Assembly: GCF_001875325.1 (NCBI RefSeq)
Contig: NZ_MDDC01000008.1
Span: forward strand, 1 to 64,000
Source of the DNA: Neomoorella thermoacetica
Lineage (GTDB): Bacteria > Bacillota > DSM-521 > Neomoorellales > Neomoorellaceae
Length of the DNA stretch: 64,000 bases
Direction of reading: 5' to 3'
Shown: in pieces, positions 1 through 8,231 of the stretch
Layout: every line of letters starts with the position of its first letter
How positions within the stretch are numbered: the stretch's first letter is position 1
Program-made: the position numbers and the translations under genes
The notes under the pieces: model-generated
What the model was told of the DNA's origin: nothing
The model's input: only the letters and a program-made list of their open reading frames with translations
Databases searched by the model: none

Positions 1-456
1 GTGAATATTGGCTTCCACTACCGTGGTATCTACCTGCAGCTTGCGTCCCCGGATAATCTTTTTCTCCCGGGCTTCCTGAACCAGGGCTTTATTGAGTTCT
101 TCTACAACCCCCGGGCCACAGCGTTTAGTGAGTTTAATCAAAGTAGTAGCATGGGGTACCTTTTGGGTTAAGGGGATACGGCAGAAACGCCGCCACTTAA
201 TACTGTCATTTACCTCCTGGACTAAAACTTCATAACCCAGGCCATAACGGTACTTCAAGTACATCAGGCGCAGGTAGGTTTCCATAGGGATAGTTGGCCT
301 ACCCAGGCGCGCCTCAAACCGGCTGATGAATGGAGTCATAAACTTATCATCTTCCAGGAGTTCATCCACCCTGGCCAGTTCTGGATTGAGCTGGACCAGG
401 TCAGATGGCAACAGGGCATCCCACAGGGTGAGCTGCGGATCTTTTAGCCTTAACAT
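1..456 (-). CDS. Transposase (DUF772/DDE type), C-terminally cut by window edge
   Basis: An open frame of 152 codons starts at ATG 456 (MLRLKDPQLTLWDALLP) and runs unbroken to position 1. The N-terminal part has the look of the DUF772 transposase domain (GRPTIPMETYLRLMYLKYR, then DSIKWRRFCRIPL). The visible end, KLQVDTTVVEANIH, matches the first catalytic Asp block of DDE transposases of the IS5/IS1182/ISNCY kind. The remaining catalytic residues would lie outside the window, so activity cannot be judged. The frame is intact as far as seen. The exact IS family is not assignable from this part alone. Confidence 0.75.
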   Translation of the reverse strand, partial: MLRLKDPQLTLWDALLPSDLVQLNPELARVDELLEDDKFMTPFISRFEARLGRPTIPMETYLRLMYLKYRYGLGYEVLVQEVNDSIKWRRFCRIPLTQKVPHATTLIKLTKRCGPGVVEELNKALVQEAREKKIIRGRKLQVDTTVVEANIH

Positions 457-645
457 AAGATCACCCGGCAGGAAAAGGAGGTGGTGTGGCGAATGTTATT
501 CATAGGGAGTTCCTCCTTCTGGGTTTTCTTGTTTTCTCGTACTTACAAGATTCGATCCAGAGGATGGTAACTCCTTCTGTTTTGCTAAAAATCTAGTCGG
601 TTTTCTGAGATGCTAAATCTTTTAGCCCTGAGTTTTTCAGGGGGA
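1..645 (-). mobile_element. Insertion sequence, 5' end with partial transposase
   Basis: The window opens inside an insertion sequence whose transposase reads off the left edge. Its upstream non-coding end runs to roughly 640-655, where a truncated ATPase frame abruptly takes over. A small perfect hairpin (CCCTGA/TCAGGG, 626-642) lies close to the presumed tip. The exact terminal inverted repeat and target duplication cannot be fixed because the other end is outside the window, so the right boundary is an estimate. Confidence 0.55.
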
Positions 646-1164
646 ACTAGTTAAGGAATCCTGTACTTTTTCAAAATCATCAAGGACAATAATATAATTG
701 TGTTGACCTATTGCTTCAACAACCATATCAATATTTGCTTCTAAAATCCATCTGCTATATTCTTTTAAAGCTTCATCGCCCGCAGAAACTTTTCCGCCTA
801 TAATAGGAAGCCCCCCGCGAATTTCCCCATTAATAATCTCTCTATATTTTTCGCCTATTTGTTTTGTGACACCCAGATGGTCAAGTATCTTTCCAAAGAG
901 AGCTGGATATTCAGTTGCGGCATCACATTGTATTCTTTTGTAATTAAGTTTTCCTTTCCCAAGTTTTTCTTTACCAAGTATGTACTCTATAAGTGATGTT
1001 TTACCGACACCCGAATCTCCATATAAGAAAAGCTGGGCTCCTTTTTCGTAAAGGGCATCTGTGGTTCTTTGTTCCTCTTCTTCACGATTTGCATACACAG
1101 CCTTACCAGCAACAGGTGCATAAGGTGTAAAAACATCTTCCGGTCTTAGCGTATTAGTAGCCAC
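637..1164 (-). pseudogene. P-loop AAA-type ATPase, 3' truncated at the IS
   Basis: This frame has a Walker A motif (LYGDSGVGKTSLIEYIL) and a Walker B motif (YIIVLDDFEK). Directly after Walker B it ends in an unrelated tail (DSLTSSP) encoded by the edge of the adjacent insertion sequence. Sensor and arginine-finger regions are therefore missing, and the rest of the gene probably lies beyond the IS, outside the window. An ATG 32 codons upstream (1260) keeps the frame open. However, a promoter sits at 1189-1218 and a strong GGGAGGGG ribosome site at 1171-1178 points to GTG 1164 (VATNTLRPEDVF). Similar stand-alone ATPases occur in stress or defence settings, but no specific role is supported here. 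Confidence 0.6.
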
Positions 1165-1188
1165 AGCATCCCCTCCCATTTTTCCCAT

Positions 1189-1218
1189 ATTATATCCCAC
1201 GCATGTCCCCAGCGTCAA
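1189..1218 (-). promoter_or_regulatory. Sigma-A promoter of the truncated ATPase gene
   Basis: Reading the minus strand, TTGACG (1218-1213) is followed by an 18-base spacer and a perfect TATAAT (1194-1189). Transcription would begin near 1182. This leaves only a short leader before the GGGAGGGG site and the GTG at 1164, and it argues against the upstream ATG at 1260, which lies outside such a transcript. Confidence 0.65.
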
Positions 1219-1429
1219 TAATAATTTATATTTAACCCTATTTGCCTTAAAATTTATCATAAATCCCCTTACGAGCCCATTCTCTCCCTAAATTCTAAAT
1301 TATAATAAAACCCCCGGGCCGCGGTCAACCAGCAGGCCCAGGGGCTTCTCTCATTTAGGAACAGCAGTGCCCAGGCACCGCCTCCGCTACACCGTCCTCA
1401 ACGAGATCTAAATTCAGGCGATAACACTC

Positions 1430-1456
1430 ACATATCTCCGCCCATTTCATACGATA
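1430..1456 (+). promoter_or_regulatory. Possible sigma-K-type (late mother-cell) promoter
   Basis: CATACGATA at 1448-1456 matches the sigma-K -10 pattern CATANNNTA. An AC dinucleotide stands at 1430-1431, 16 bases upstream, as expected for its weak -35. A start near 1463 would place the AGGAAAGGAGGG ribosome site just inside the transcript of the small peptide gene at 1485. The motif is short, so this is suggestive only. Confidence 0.35.
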
Positions 1457-1484
1457 TAGTAAGAAATAGGAAAGGAGGGTCTTT

Positions 1485-1577
1485 ATGGGTGACGGATTTT
1501 TTGGTGGCTTTTTTCGCCACAGATTTGCTTTTATACTGTTCCTAATCCTCATCCTGCTGTTCTTTGGGGATGACTAA
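1485..1577 (+). CDS. YjcZ-like small hydrophobic sporulation peptide (30 aa)
   Basis: ATG 1485 follows a very strong ribosome site (AGGAAAGGAGGG, 1468-1479) and encodes 30 residues. There is a Gly/Phe-rich start (MGDGFFGGFFRHR), one continuous hydrophobic segment rich in Phe, Leu and Ile (about residues 14-27) and an acidic GDD end. This layout resembles the YjcZ family of tiny spore-associated membrane peptides, where a Gly/Tyr or Gly/Phe head precedes a single hydrophobic helix. It has its own terminator (1604-1632) and a possible sigma-K promoter, so it looks monocistronic. Its location on the plus strand among decayed minus-strand genes is unusual. The family assignment rests on composition and layout, not on strict motif identity. 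Confidence 0.6.
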   Translation: MGDGFFGGFFRHRFAFILFLILILLFFGDD

Positions 1578-1601
1578 AATCTGTTCAAAATTCCTAATCC
1601 G

Positions 1602-1814
1602 TTAGCCCCCCCTATTTCGGGGGGCTATTTTTGTGTGAGAAACAAAAAGCCCCCGGTTCCGGTTAGATAGGGGGCTTTCCCTTATCACTCCTTTATTATG
1701 TTTGTACCCATAGTCCGGGCAATACACCCGGCACTCGACATCCTCCAGCTGCGCCCCGCACTCCGGACACCGGGCAGGTTCGGCCAAGCCGGCGGAAATG
1801 TAGTTTCGGGTCAT
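1602..1814 (-). CDS. Degenerate small zinc-ribbon protein (70 aa)
   Basis: ATG 1814 follows a GGGGGAAC ribosome site. Residues 14-35 (start ARCPECGAQLEDVE, then CRVYCPDYGY) form a zinc-ribbon core, but the expected fourth ligand is Tyr (CPDY instead of CPDC), so four-Cys zinc binding is compromised. The last ~25 residues are encoded through a terminator hairpin (AAAGCCCCC/GGGGGCTTT, 1645-1674) and into the terminator of the opposite gene. A natural coding end is unlikely there, so the original stop seems lost through an indel or substitution near residue 40. Small ribbon proteins of this type are common in Firmicutes, with no defined role. Whether it is still expressed is uncertain. Confidence 0.45.
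   Translation of the reverse strand: MTRNYISAGLAEPARCPECGAQLEDVECRVYCPDYGYKHNKGVIRESPLSNRNRGLFVSHTKIAPRNRGG
1604..1632 (+). terminator. Terminator of the small peptide gene
   Basis: AGCCCCCC and GGGGGGCT form a strong stem around a CTATTTC loop, followed by ATTTTTG. It lies 27 bases after the TAA at 1577. Confidence 0.75.
1645..1674 (-). terminator. Hairpin terminator, minus strand, inside the zinc-ribbon frame
   Basis: On the minus strand AAAGCCCCC pairs with GGGGGCTTT and is followed by TTTTGTTT. It would end the zinc-ribbon transcript before the stop at 1602, which supports a decayed 3' end for that gene. Confidence 0.6.
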
Positions 1815-1958
1815 AAGGTTCCCCCATGGTTTGCCCAGTACTTATTGACCGCTAAGGAGCTAGAAAGATAAGTGCCGGTTATAGTAAGTATATCCATTTT
1901 TTATGAGGTGCTCTCTCATTTACATAAAATGATTTACACTCACTGCTATTTTGCACTG

Positions 1959-4900
1959 TTACGCACGACTTCCATTTCGCACAGGGCGCACTATCCCGCC
2001 CTGTAACTCTACCCGGCGTGCCTCCTCAAGTAAAGCTATGGCATCCAGCAGAGCTTCCCGGATATGATCACTAGTTCGGTTGAAGCCCAGAAGTTTCGCC
2101 GTCTCTACCACCAGGTTATCCAGGCTCATTCCCATAGCGCTCTGGAGTACGAGCATTACAGCCTCCGCCCGCTCCTCTACGCAGATATGTGAAATCGGTC
2201 GTGGCTTCTTCCCCTTGGGCGGAACTCGTACCAGAGGCACTTCCATACCAGCCGGCCAGATGAAATCACCCTGCTTCTTAAACCGGTTTTCGCTATTGTT
2301 TTCAACTACCCACTCAATAATCTGTTTTACTTTCCTGCTCGCGCGTTCCTGTCCAAACAACGGTGCTAATCGTCGAGCTAGCACATCCTGATGAATCGGC
2401 CCCTCAACTGCAACCACATCAGCTATCGCCGCCATTAAATAATCAAAATCCGTCTGGCCTGGGTTTCGAGCCACTGCCCAGATGTCCGCTTCATCATACT
2501 CCCTGGTGCCAGGTAAGGTTTCCAGATCTTTCGCAGCGTCTTCCGGTGAGATTGTCACTTCAAGAGGCTCTCCCTCGCTTGCTGTTTCTTCCGGTAATGT
2601 AACGGGTTTTACCCCGGAATAAGAATAGGAAGCCTTGGCCCTCTCTACAGCCTGCAGCAATCGAGTTATCTCAGCCTGGGGGTCCTTGATCCAATCCGTG
2701 GACCAAATTCGATGAAGCTGCCAGCCCAAATCCTTGAGCACTTCTTCTCGGAGCCGGTCCCTGTCCCGGGCCGTCCTGGCAGAATGGTAAGTGCGTCCGT
2801 CACACTCGATCCCCAAAAGGTAATGCCCAGGTAGTTCGGGATGTCGGATTGCCAAATCGATGCGATAGCCTGAGCATCCGACCTGGGTATCCACTTGAAA
2901 ACCCAGGCGAAGCAACTCTTTGTAGACAGCCTTCTCAAAAGGCGAATCAAACTCCGGAATATTACTTGCCTGGAGTTGCCGGTGCATAGCCTGGGGACCG
3001 TCAATCGCAAACTCCATGTACTGCCGGAGCATCTTAACTCCATATGAATCGGTGCGATCAAGGTCAATATCGGTAGGTTTAATGGAACTCACCAGCTTCA
3101 CGTTGTACCTGGCCCTTGTGATAGCCACGTTTAGCCTTCTGTACCCACCCTGTTTGTTGAGCGGGCCAAAATTCATGTGCATCACACCGTTCTGATCCCG
3201 GGCATAGCCAACGCTGAAAATGATGGTATCCCGCTCATCTCCCTGAACGTTCTCCAGGTTCTTAACAAAGAACGGCTCTTGCCGATCATTACGGAAGAAT
3301 GGCTCAAATTCCGGATATTTCAACCTGAACTGGCGAATGGCAGCATCAACCGCCGATTGTTGAGCCTCACTAAAAGTAACAACGCCCAGGGACCGGTCTG
3401 GATACTTGCGGAAGTGCTCAAAGACCAGTTCAGCAACTCGCTGTGCTTCTATCTTGTTCGCTTTAGTGCCAGCCCGATCATAGACACCAGAGGGAACATG
3501 AATAAACTCTACACCTAGACCCGGCGCCCGATCCACGGGACCCGGGAAAGTTATTAGATTCTTGTAGATGTGGGCGTTAGAAAAGGCAATTAAGTGCTCA
3601 TGTCGGCTTCGATAGTGCCAGCGCAGCGACTTACGGTGAAGAACGCTACTGCATACGTCCAGGATCGATTCGTAAGCTTCGGTATCATCGTCCTCATCAG
3701 CGAATTCTCCCTCCCCAACACTGACGTTAAAGAAGTTGGTAGGCGGTAACTGCTCCCGGTCTCCCACGACGATCAACTGCCGGCCGCGAAAGATCGCTCC
3801 AATGGCATCCTCCGCGCAGATCTGTGAGGCCTCATCAAAGATCACAGTGTCAAATTGATATAGGTTCGGATCCAGGTATTGGCTTACTGAAAGTGGTGAC
3901 ATCAGCAGACAGGGTTTTAGTGTAAGCAGCAGGTTAGGAATCTCCTGAAAGAGTTTTCGGAGAGGCTTGAGCTTCCGGCGCTTCTCAGTTTCCCAAAGAA
4001 GAATGGCCACCTCAGAGCCCCGGGCCGTCATAACATGGGGGTTTGGCCGCTGCTCCGATAATTTCGCCCGCAGGCGGCTCTGGGCTATCCGGAATTGGGC
4101 TTTGTCCAGCTGGCGGAAATCTTCTATGTGTTCTTCGTGTCGTCGCCCACGGAACTCCTGTAGTTCGGGTACCTGCGAATAGATGTAGTCAAGCCACAGC
4201 CGGTAGAACCGTTTAAAAAAGGCAGCCTTAATGCTTTCAGGTGGCACGCGACTTTCCAGTACGGCGTTAACAAACGGCTCGAGTCCAGCGGCCCTACACT
4301 GCTCCCGGCTCTGCCGGAAGTCTATCCAGTCCTCCAACACCGCCATGTTTTCTAAACGTACCTGCAACCACTGCTTAGCAGAAGGGATTTGCATGTGCAT
4401 TAGGTCCACTTGACCTGGCTTAAAAAGACTGGCCGCAAATGCCGCCTCCTCTTTCGCTGCCTCCAGCAGAACCGCACAGGACTTGGCCGTATCCCTGGCT
4501 AACCGTATCACTTCCTGGTCGGTACATATTAGTCTCGCAAATCCCTCAGGTGGCCGTCCTGGTAGAAAAAGAGCTCGTACCTGGCTAGCCCAGTCCAGCG
4601 CGCTAATTACTGCCGACCACTCGGTTTCTACCCCCCGGTAAAAGCGGCCGAAGGCAGTCCTCAAGTCGTCTAAATGAGCTTCCAGGCTGGACTCGATGGT
4701 TTTTATCCTGTTAACGGCATGCAGGTCTTCGATGGCTTCGGACAACAGCAGATTGCCATCGTCTTTTAAATGTGCCCGAACGGCATCGTACGCCTGGAAC
4801 ACAGGAATTAGGGCGGATTCAACAGCCTCAGCCCAGGCCTGGACTATCGGTAGAGCTATTTCCTCTATCGTCTCGGAACTAATAACCCCTTCGTCCATTT

Positions 4901-6017
4901 GAGACTGTTCGCAGACCACTTTTAACAGAGGAGTGACTTCAGTGAGGGCTCGTTTGAGACTTTCCAGTTGTACCGCAACTTGCCCCACGGGCGCGCCTGA
5001 GCTGACCAATAGGTTCTGCAGATTTGAAGGTACTGTATCCGGGCGGAAATGGGATATGATTTCACCCACACAGAGAAGAGCAGAATCAAGGGCATCCCAA
5101 TCTGTCTGATCGCCCAGATACCATGTGCCGAAACTATTGGCCATTTGTAGTTCGTTGTTTGCTATCCAGGAACTTTGATCTAAAGCTTCTTTCATCAATT
5201 GGAGATCCGATAGCGCCTGCTGGTAGGTGAAGCCGGCAGGGTTCTTCAAATACGAACGGAGTATCTTCATATCCCGATAGTAACCGGCCTTTAAGTAGCG
5301 GCTCAGGCCACCGTAGTCGGTTCGGAAGCGCTGGAGCATGGATGATACTTCCAGGGAGAGCACCTCGTGGTCATAACGGGCAAAGAGAGCTGTTTCAACT
5401 GAATGTAACCGCTCAAAGTTCTCGCGTGCCTCTTTTGCCAACCCCATTATCATACGGTGCTGGCCAAGATCAAACCAGGACGGTACGGGCCTCGGATCTT
5501 TCGCCACCTCCTCAGCCAGGGTCGCCAGGCGACGACAGGCCGCGGTAGTCTGGGGCGGCTCTATACCGAGGATCTGGGATAACTCTGATCCTGCCTGGAG
5601 CATGTTTTTGATAGCAGTAGCAGCCTGGCGCAGAAACGGCATCAACTGCTCTCTCTGTTCCAGCAATCCTTCAGGACCAGACATGTAAGAGGCTCTAAAC
5701 ATCTTCAAAGCTCTGGAAACGCCCTTAGTGAGGGCTTCAATCAACGGTTCCGTATCCGCCGAAAGGATCGAAGCCTGGTAACGCCGTAACAGGCGGGAAC
5801 GGAGTGATTGCCACTCCATTTGAGATTCCTTGTAGGCACTAGCCTGCTGCAGCAACGATTCAAGCGTATCGGAGAGAAGCCACTCAGTCGGTGGCTGGGG
5901 AGATTTACCAGTCAAAGCCAAAATCGTGGTAACTCTTTCCATCTCCTGCAGAGATTGAGGTCGGGAAAGGCTCAGACGGTTAGCTATACCATCAAGCAAT
6001 TCCTCCAACCGGGACAT
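1959..6017 (-). CDS. Truncated superfamily 1 helicase with fused nuclease and DUF3320 domains
   Basis: This is an uninterrupted 1352-codon frame. Around residue 724 it carries the SF1 helicase motif II segment (VIFDEASQICAEDA) with motif III (VVGDREQLPP). Around 926-965 it carries the C-terminal RecA-like domain (VQGDERDTIIFSVGY, NVAITRARY). Residues about 1020-1115 form a PD-(D/E)XK-type nuclease (YRIDLAIRHP, then GIECDGRTYHSARTARDRDR), and residues about 1180-1250 form a DUF3320 region. Known relatives (DUF4011/DUF3320 helicases of restriction or defence islands) carry an N-terminal half with the Walker A loop. No GxxxxGKT/S loop is present here, so this protein should not hydrolyse ATP by itself. 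The 5' end joins a Uma2 fragment, showing rearrangement. The nuclease module looks intact. Confidence 0.75.
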   Translation of the reverse strand: MSRLEELLDGIANRLSLSRPQSLQEMERVTTILALTGKSPQPPTEWLLSDTLESLLQQASAYKESQMEWQSLRSRLLRRYQASILSADTEPLIEALTKGVSRALKMFRASYMSGPEGLLEQREQLMPFLRQAATAIKNMLQAGSELSQILGIEPPQTTAACRRLATLAEEVAKDPRPVPSWFDLGQHRMIMGLAKEARENFERLHSVETALFARYDHEVLSLEVSSMLQRFRTDYGGLSRYLKAGYYRDMKILRSYLKNPAGFTYQQALSDLQLMKEALDQSSWIANNELQMANSFGTWYLGDQTDWDALDSALLCVGEIISHFRPDTVPSNLQNLLVSSGAPVGQVAVQLESLKRALTEVTPLLKVVCEQSQMDEGVISSETIEEIALPIVQAWAEAVESALIPVFQAYDAVRAHLKDDGNLLLSEAIEDLHAVNRIKTIESSLEAHLDDLRTAFGRFYRGVETEWSAVISALDWASQVRALFLPGRPPEGFARLICTDQEVIRLARDTAKSCAVLLEAAKEEAAFAASLFKPGQVDLMHMQIPSAKQWLQVRLENMAVLEDWIDFRQSREQCRAAGLEPFVNAVLESRVPPESIKAAFFKRFYRLWLDYIYSQVPELQEFRGRRHEEHIEDFRQLDKAQFRIAQSRLRAKLSEQRPNPHVMTARGSEVAILLWETEKRRKLKPLRKLFQEIPNLLLTLKPCLLMSPLSVSQYLDPNLYQFDTVIFDEASQICAEDAIGAIFRGRQLIVVGDREQLPPTNFFNVSVGEGEFADEDDDTEAYESILDVCSSVLHRKSLRWHYRSRHEHLIAFSNAHIYKNLITFPGPVDRAPGLGVEFIHVPSGVYDRAGTKANKIEAQRVAELVFEHFRKYPDRSLGVVTFSEAQQSAVDAAIRQFRLKYPEFEPFFRNDRQEPFFVKNLENVQGDERDTIIFSVGYARDQNGVMHMNFGPLNKQGGYRRLNVAITRARYNVKLVSSIKPTDIDLDRTDSYGVKMLRQYMEFAIDGPQAMHRQLQASNIPEFDSPFEKAVYKELLRLGFQVDTQVGCSGYRIDLAIRHPELPGHYLLGIECDGRTYHSARTARDRDRLREEVLKDLGWQLHRIWSTDWIKDPQAEITRLLQAVERAKASYSYSGVKPVTLPEETASEGEPLEVTISPEDAAKDLETLPGTREYDEADIWAVARNPGQTDFDYLMAAIADVVAVEGPIHQDVLARRLAPLFGQERASRKVKQIIEWVVENNSENRFKKQGDFIWPAGMEVPLVRVPPKGKKPRPISHICVEERAEAVMLVLQSAMGMSLDNLVVETAKLLGFNRTSDHIREALLDAIALLEEARRVELQGGIVRPVRNGSRA

Positions 6018-6134
6018 AGGCCATATCTACCGTAATGCCCATCCGATAGCTGAAAAAATTCGGCCTGCCGGGTGTCAGGGTGGATCAGCCATTACTCGCG
6101 GAAGCCGGCCTGCTCGTACTCTGCCAATTTAACA
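6018..6134 (-). pseudogene. Uma2-family nuclease remnant with internal stop
   Basis: Reading the minus strand from about 6130 gives VKLAEYEQAGFRE, a stop (TAA), then WLIHPDTRQAEFFQLSDG. This closely follows the C-terminal signature of Uma2 (DUF820) PD-(D/E)XK nucleases (EYEQAGVxEYWLIDP), with the conserved Tyr codon changed to TAA. The frame then runs into the helicase start at 6017. The N-terminal catalytic half is missing. It is a dead fragment and marks the recombination joint in front of the truncated helicase. Confidence 0.6.
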
Positions 6135-6447
6135 TTAACCGACATTGTTTTCCTCTTTGATTTTTTGTTCGGCAACTTCAGGCAGAATCATGGAGACTTC
6201 ACCGTGTCTGAGGTATTGATGATCATCCCATTCGTTAAAACGGTATTTCCGGCCTCTCATCATTTGTGCTAAAACCAGGTTAGCTGTTGCTTTTTGGGGG
6301 GGTCCAGAAAATGAGATAAGTTAGCAAGGTTGAACAATTGAGCTGGCCGGGAGAGAATGTGGACGCGCCCCAAAAAGTACTCAGCTATAATCCATACTAT
6401 AATCCTGCCAATCCGTGCCATTGAACGGGCCTTCCTGCTATTTTGTG
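6135..6447. other. Gene-poor stretch in the decayed island
   Basis: No gene can be supported here. A 41-codon minus-strand frame (6135-6260, MRGRKYRFNEWDDHQYLRHG) is open but has no ribosome site and no recognised family. It may be another fragment. The base composition is less G+C-rich than the flanking housekeeping genes. Confidence 0.4.
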
Positions 6448-6930
6448 ATGTAATGCCCTGGAAATCCTTAAACTCCTGCCGGCAAGCTCCTTTCGCTGCT
6501 GTGTTACTTTCCCGCCTTACTGGGGCAAGAGGAATTATGGTACCCCGGGCCAGATCGGGGTAGAGAACGATTTAAAGGAATATATTGAAGCCCTGGTGGC
6601 CATTTTGCACAAAGTAAAGCGGGTACTGGCCAATGATGGGACCCTGTGGCTGAACTTGGGCGATGCCTATACCAGCGGTGGCCGGGCTTACCGGGCGCCT
6701 GACAAAAAACGGATAATGGCCACGTTGTCCGTGGTTTACCCTTCCGGCCGCCCACCCTCGCAGGGCTAGAAACCAAGGACTTGATCGGCATCCCCTGGCG
6801 GGTTGCCTTCTACCTGCAGGAAGACGGCTGGTACCTGCGCTCGGATATTATCTGGTACAAGCCCAACGCCATCCCCGGAAGCGTGAAGGACCGCCCCACC
6901 CTTGCCCAATACCCGGGTGCAGTGCTGGGC
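6448..6930 (+). pseudogene. DNA methyltransferase remnant (N4/N6 type), frameshifted
   Basis: Plus-strand translation gives NALEILKLLPASSFRCCVTF, then PPYWGKRNYGTPGQIG, then VKRVLANDGTLWLNLGDAY near 6610-6670. After a frame change near 6740 it continues as KDLIGIPWRVAFYLQEDGWY, LRSDIIWYKPNA and IPGSVKDRPT up to about 6900. This is the characteristic order of site-specific amino-methyltransferases. The motif IV Ser of SPPY is now Phe, a TGA lies before the N-terminal part, and the frame is broken in the middle. The 3' half with motif I is gone; the frame runs into the metK terminator. Together with the truncated helicase and Uma2 fragment it suggests a lost restriction-modification locus. Confidence 0.75.
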
Positions 6931-6963
6931 CGTGATGGGTATAAAAGAACTCGCGCCACAAAA

Positions 6964-7012
6964 TGTAAAAAAAATTCGCCCGGGACGGATCGCTTTTTCC
7001 TCCCGGGCGAAA
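6964..7012 (-). terminator. metK terminator
   Basis: On the minus strand TTCGCCCGGGA and TCCCGGGCGAA make an 11-base-pair perfect stem followed by an eight-base T run, about 30 bases after the metK stop. It ends the dapF/dapL-to-metK gene run. Confidence 0.85.
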
Positions 7013-7040
7013 TCTTTAATGGTGGTCTGCATTTTCGCTA

Positions 7041-8228
7041 CTACAGCCCGGCGTCGGCCCTCAGGGCCTCGACCTTGTCCAGGCGCTCCCAGGGGAGGTC
7101 CAGGTCGGGCCGGCCGAAGTGGCCGTAGACGGAAACCGCTTTGTAGATGGGGCGGCGCAGGTCCAGGTCGCGGATAATCGCACCCGGCCGCAGGTCAAAG
7201 TGGGCGCGGATCAGCTCCACCAGGCGGTCGTCGCTGACCTTTCCCGTGCCGAAGGTTTCCACGCTGATGGATACCGGCCGGGCCACGCCGATGGCGTAGG
7301 CCACCTGGACCTCGCAGCGGTCGGCCAGGCCGGCGGCCACCACGTTTTTGGCCACGTAGCGGGCGGCGTAGGCTGCCGAGCGGTCGACCTTGGTGGGGTC
7401 TTTACCGGAAAGGGCGCCGCCGCCGTGGCGGGCCATGCCGCCGTAGGTGTCGACGATGAGCTTCCGGCCGGTAAGGCCGGTGTCGCCCTGGGGACCGCCG
7501 ATGACGAAGCGGCCGGTGGGGTTGATAAAGTAGCGGGTACGGTTGTCCAGCATCTCCGCCGGGATGACCGGCTTAATGACTGTTTCCAGGACCTCTTCCC
7601 GCAGGGTGGCCATGTCGATGTCGGGCCGGTGCTGGGTAGAGATGACCACCGTATCCACCCGGACGGGCCGGCCGTCCTCGTACTCCACCGTCACCTGGGA
7701 CTTTCCGTCCGGCCGCAGGTAGGGCAGAATACGTTCCTTGCGCACCGCTGCCAGCCGCCTGGTCAGGGCGTGGGCCAGGGCGATGGGCATGGGCATGAAC
7801 TCAGGCGTCTCGCGGGTAGCGTAACCGAACATCATGCCCTGGTCGCCGGCGCCCAGGGTTTCCACCTCGTCCCGGGCTTCCCCCTGCTTTTTCTCCCAGG
7901 CCTCGTTGACGCCCATGGCGATGTCCGGCGACTGCTCGTCTATGGAGGTGATCACGGCGCAGGTATCGCAGTCGAAACCGAACTTGGCGCGGGTGTAGCC
8001 GATCTCCCTGACCGTCTCCCGGGCCACCCGGGGGATGTCCACATAGCAGTCAGTCGTTATCTGGCCGGCCACCAGGATCAGGCCGGTGCTCACCAGGCAC
8101 TCGCAGGCCACCCTGGCCTGATTGTCCTTGGCAAATATGGCGTCTAGTACGGCGTCGGCTATCCGGTCGGCTATTTTATCGGGATGGCCCTCGGTAACCG
8201 ATTCTGATGTAAAAAGCTTACGCGTCAT
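7041..8228 (-). CDS. metK: S-adenosylmethionine synthetase
   Basis: MetK makes S-adenosylmethionine from methionine and ATP, releasing phosphate and pyrophosphate, in the cytoplasm. The 395-residue length is normal for bacterial MetK. The ATP-binding GHPDK motif is at residues 14-18, [12 protein letters not shown] lies near residue 125, and the P-loop-like [19 protein letters not shown] lies near 270. It starts 3 bases after the coaBC stop, so it is the last gene of a run that includes rpoZ and coaBC, and a strong terminator follows. No SAM riboswitch can precede it because coaBC abuts it directly. Confidence 0.97.
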   Translation of the reverse strand: MTRKLFTSESVTEGHPDKIADRIADAVLDAIFAKDNQARVACECLVSTGLILVAGQITTDCYVDIPRVARETVREIGYTRAKFGFDCDTCAVITSIDEQSPDIAMGVNEAWEKKQGEARDEVETLGAGDQGMMFGYATRETPEFMPMPIALAHALTRRLAAVRKERILPYLRPDGKSQVTVEYEDGRPVRVDTVVISTQHRPDIDMATLREEVLETVIKPVIPAEMLDNRTRYFINPTGRFVIGGPQGDTGLTGRKLIVDTYGGMARHGGGALSGKDPTKVDRSAAYAARYVAKNVVAAGLADRCEVQVAYAIGVARPVSISVETFGTGKVSDDRLVELIRAHFDLRPGAIIRDLDLRRPIYKAVSVYGHFGRPDLDLPWERLDKVEALRADAGL

Positions 8229-8231
8229 GTT

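Noticed and set aside
1355-1552. 65-codon minus-strand frame
   Set aside because: It is antisense to the small plus-strand peptide gene with its strong ribosome site and has no ribosome site itself.
7119-8147. 342-codon plus-strand frame opposite metK
   Set aside because: It is a shadow of metK: high G+C and strict codon bias leave the reverse frame open. The peptide is Gly/His/Asp-rich with no domain, and metK is certain.
8229-8231. SAM riboswitch for metK
   Set aside because: Only three bases separate coaBC and metK, leaving no room for a leader RNA.
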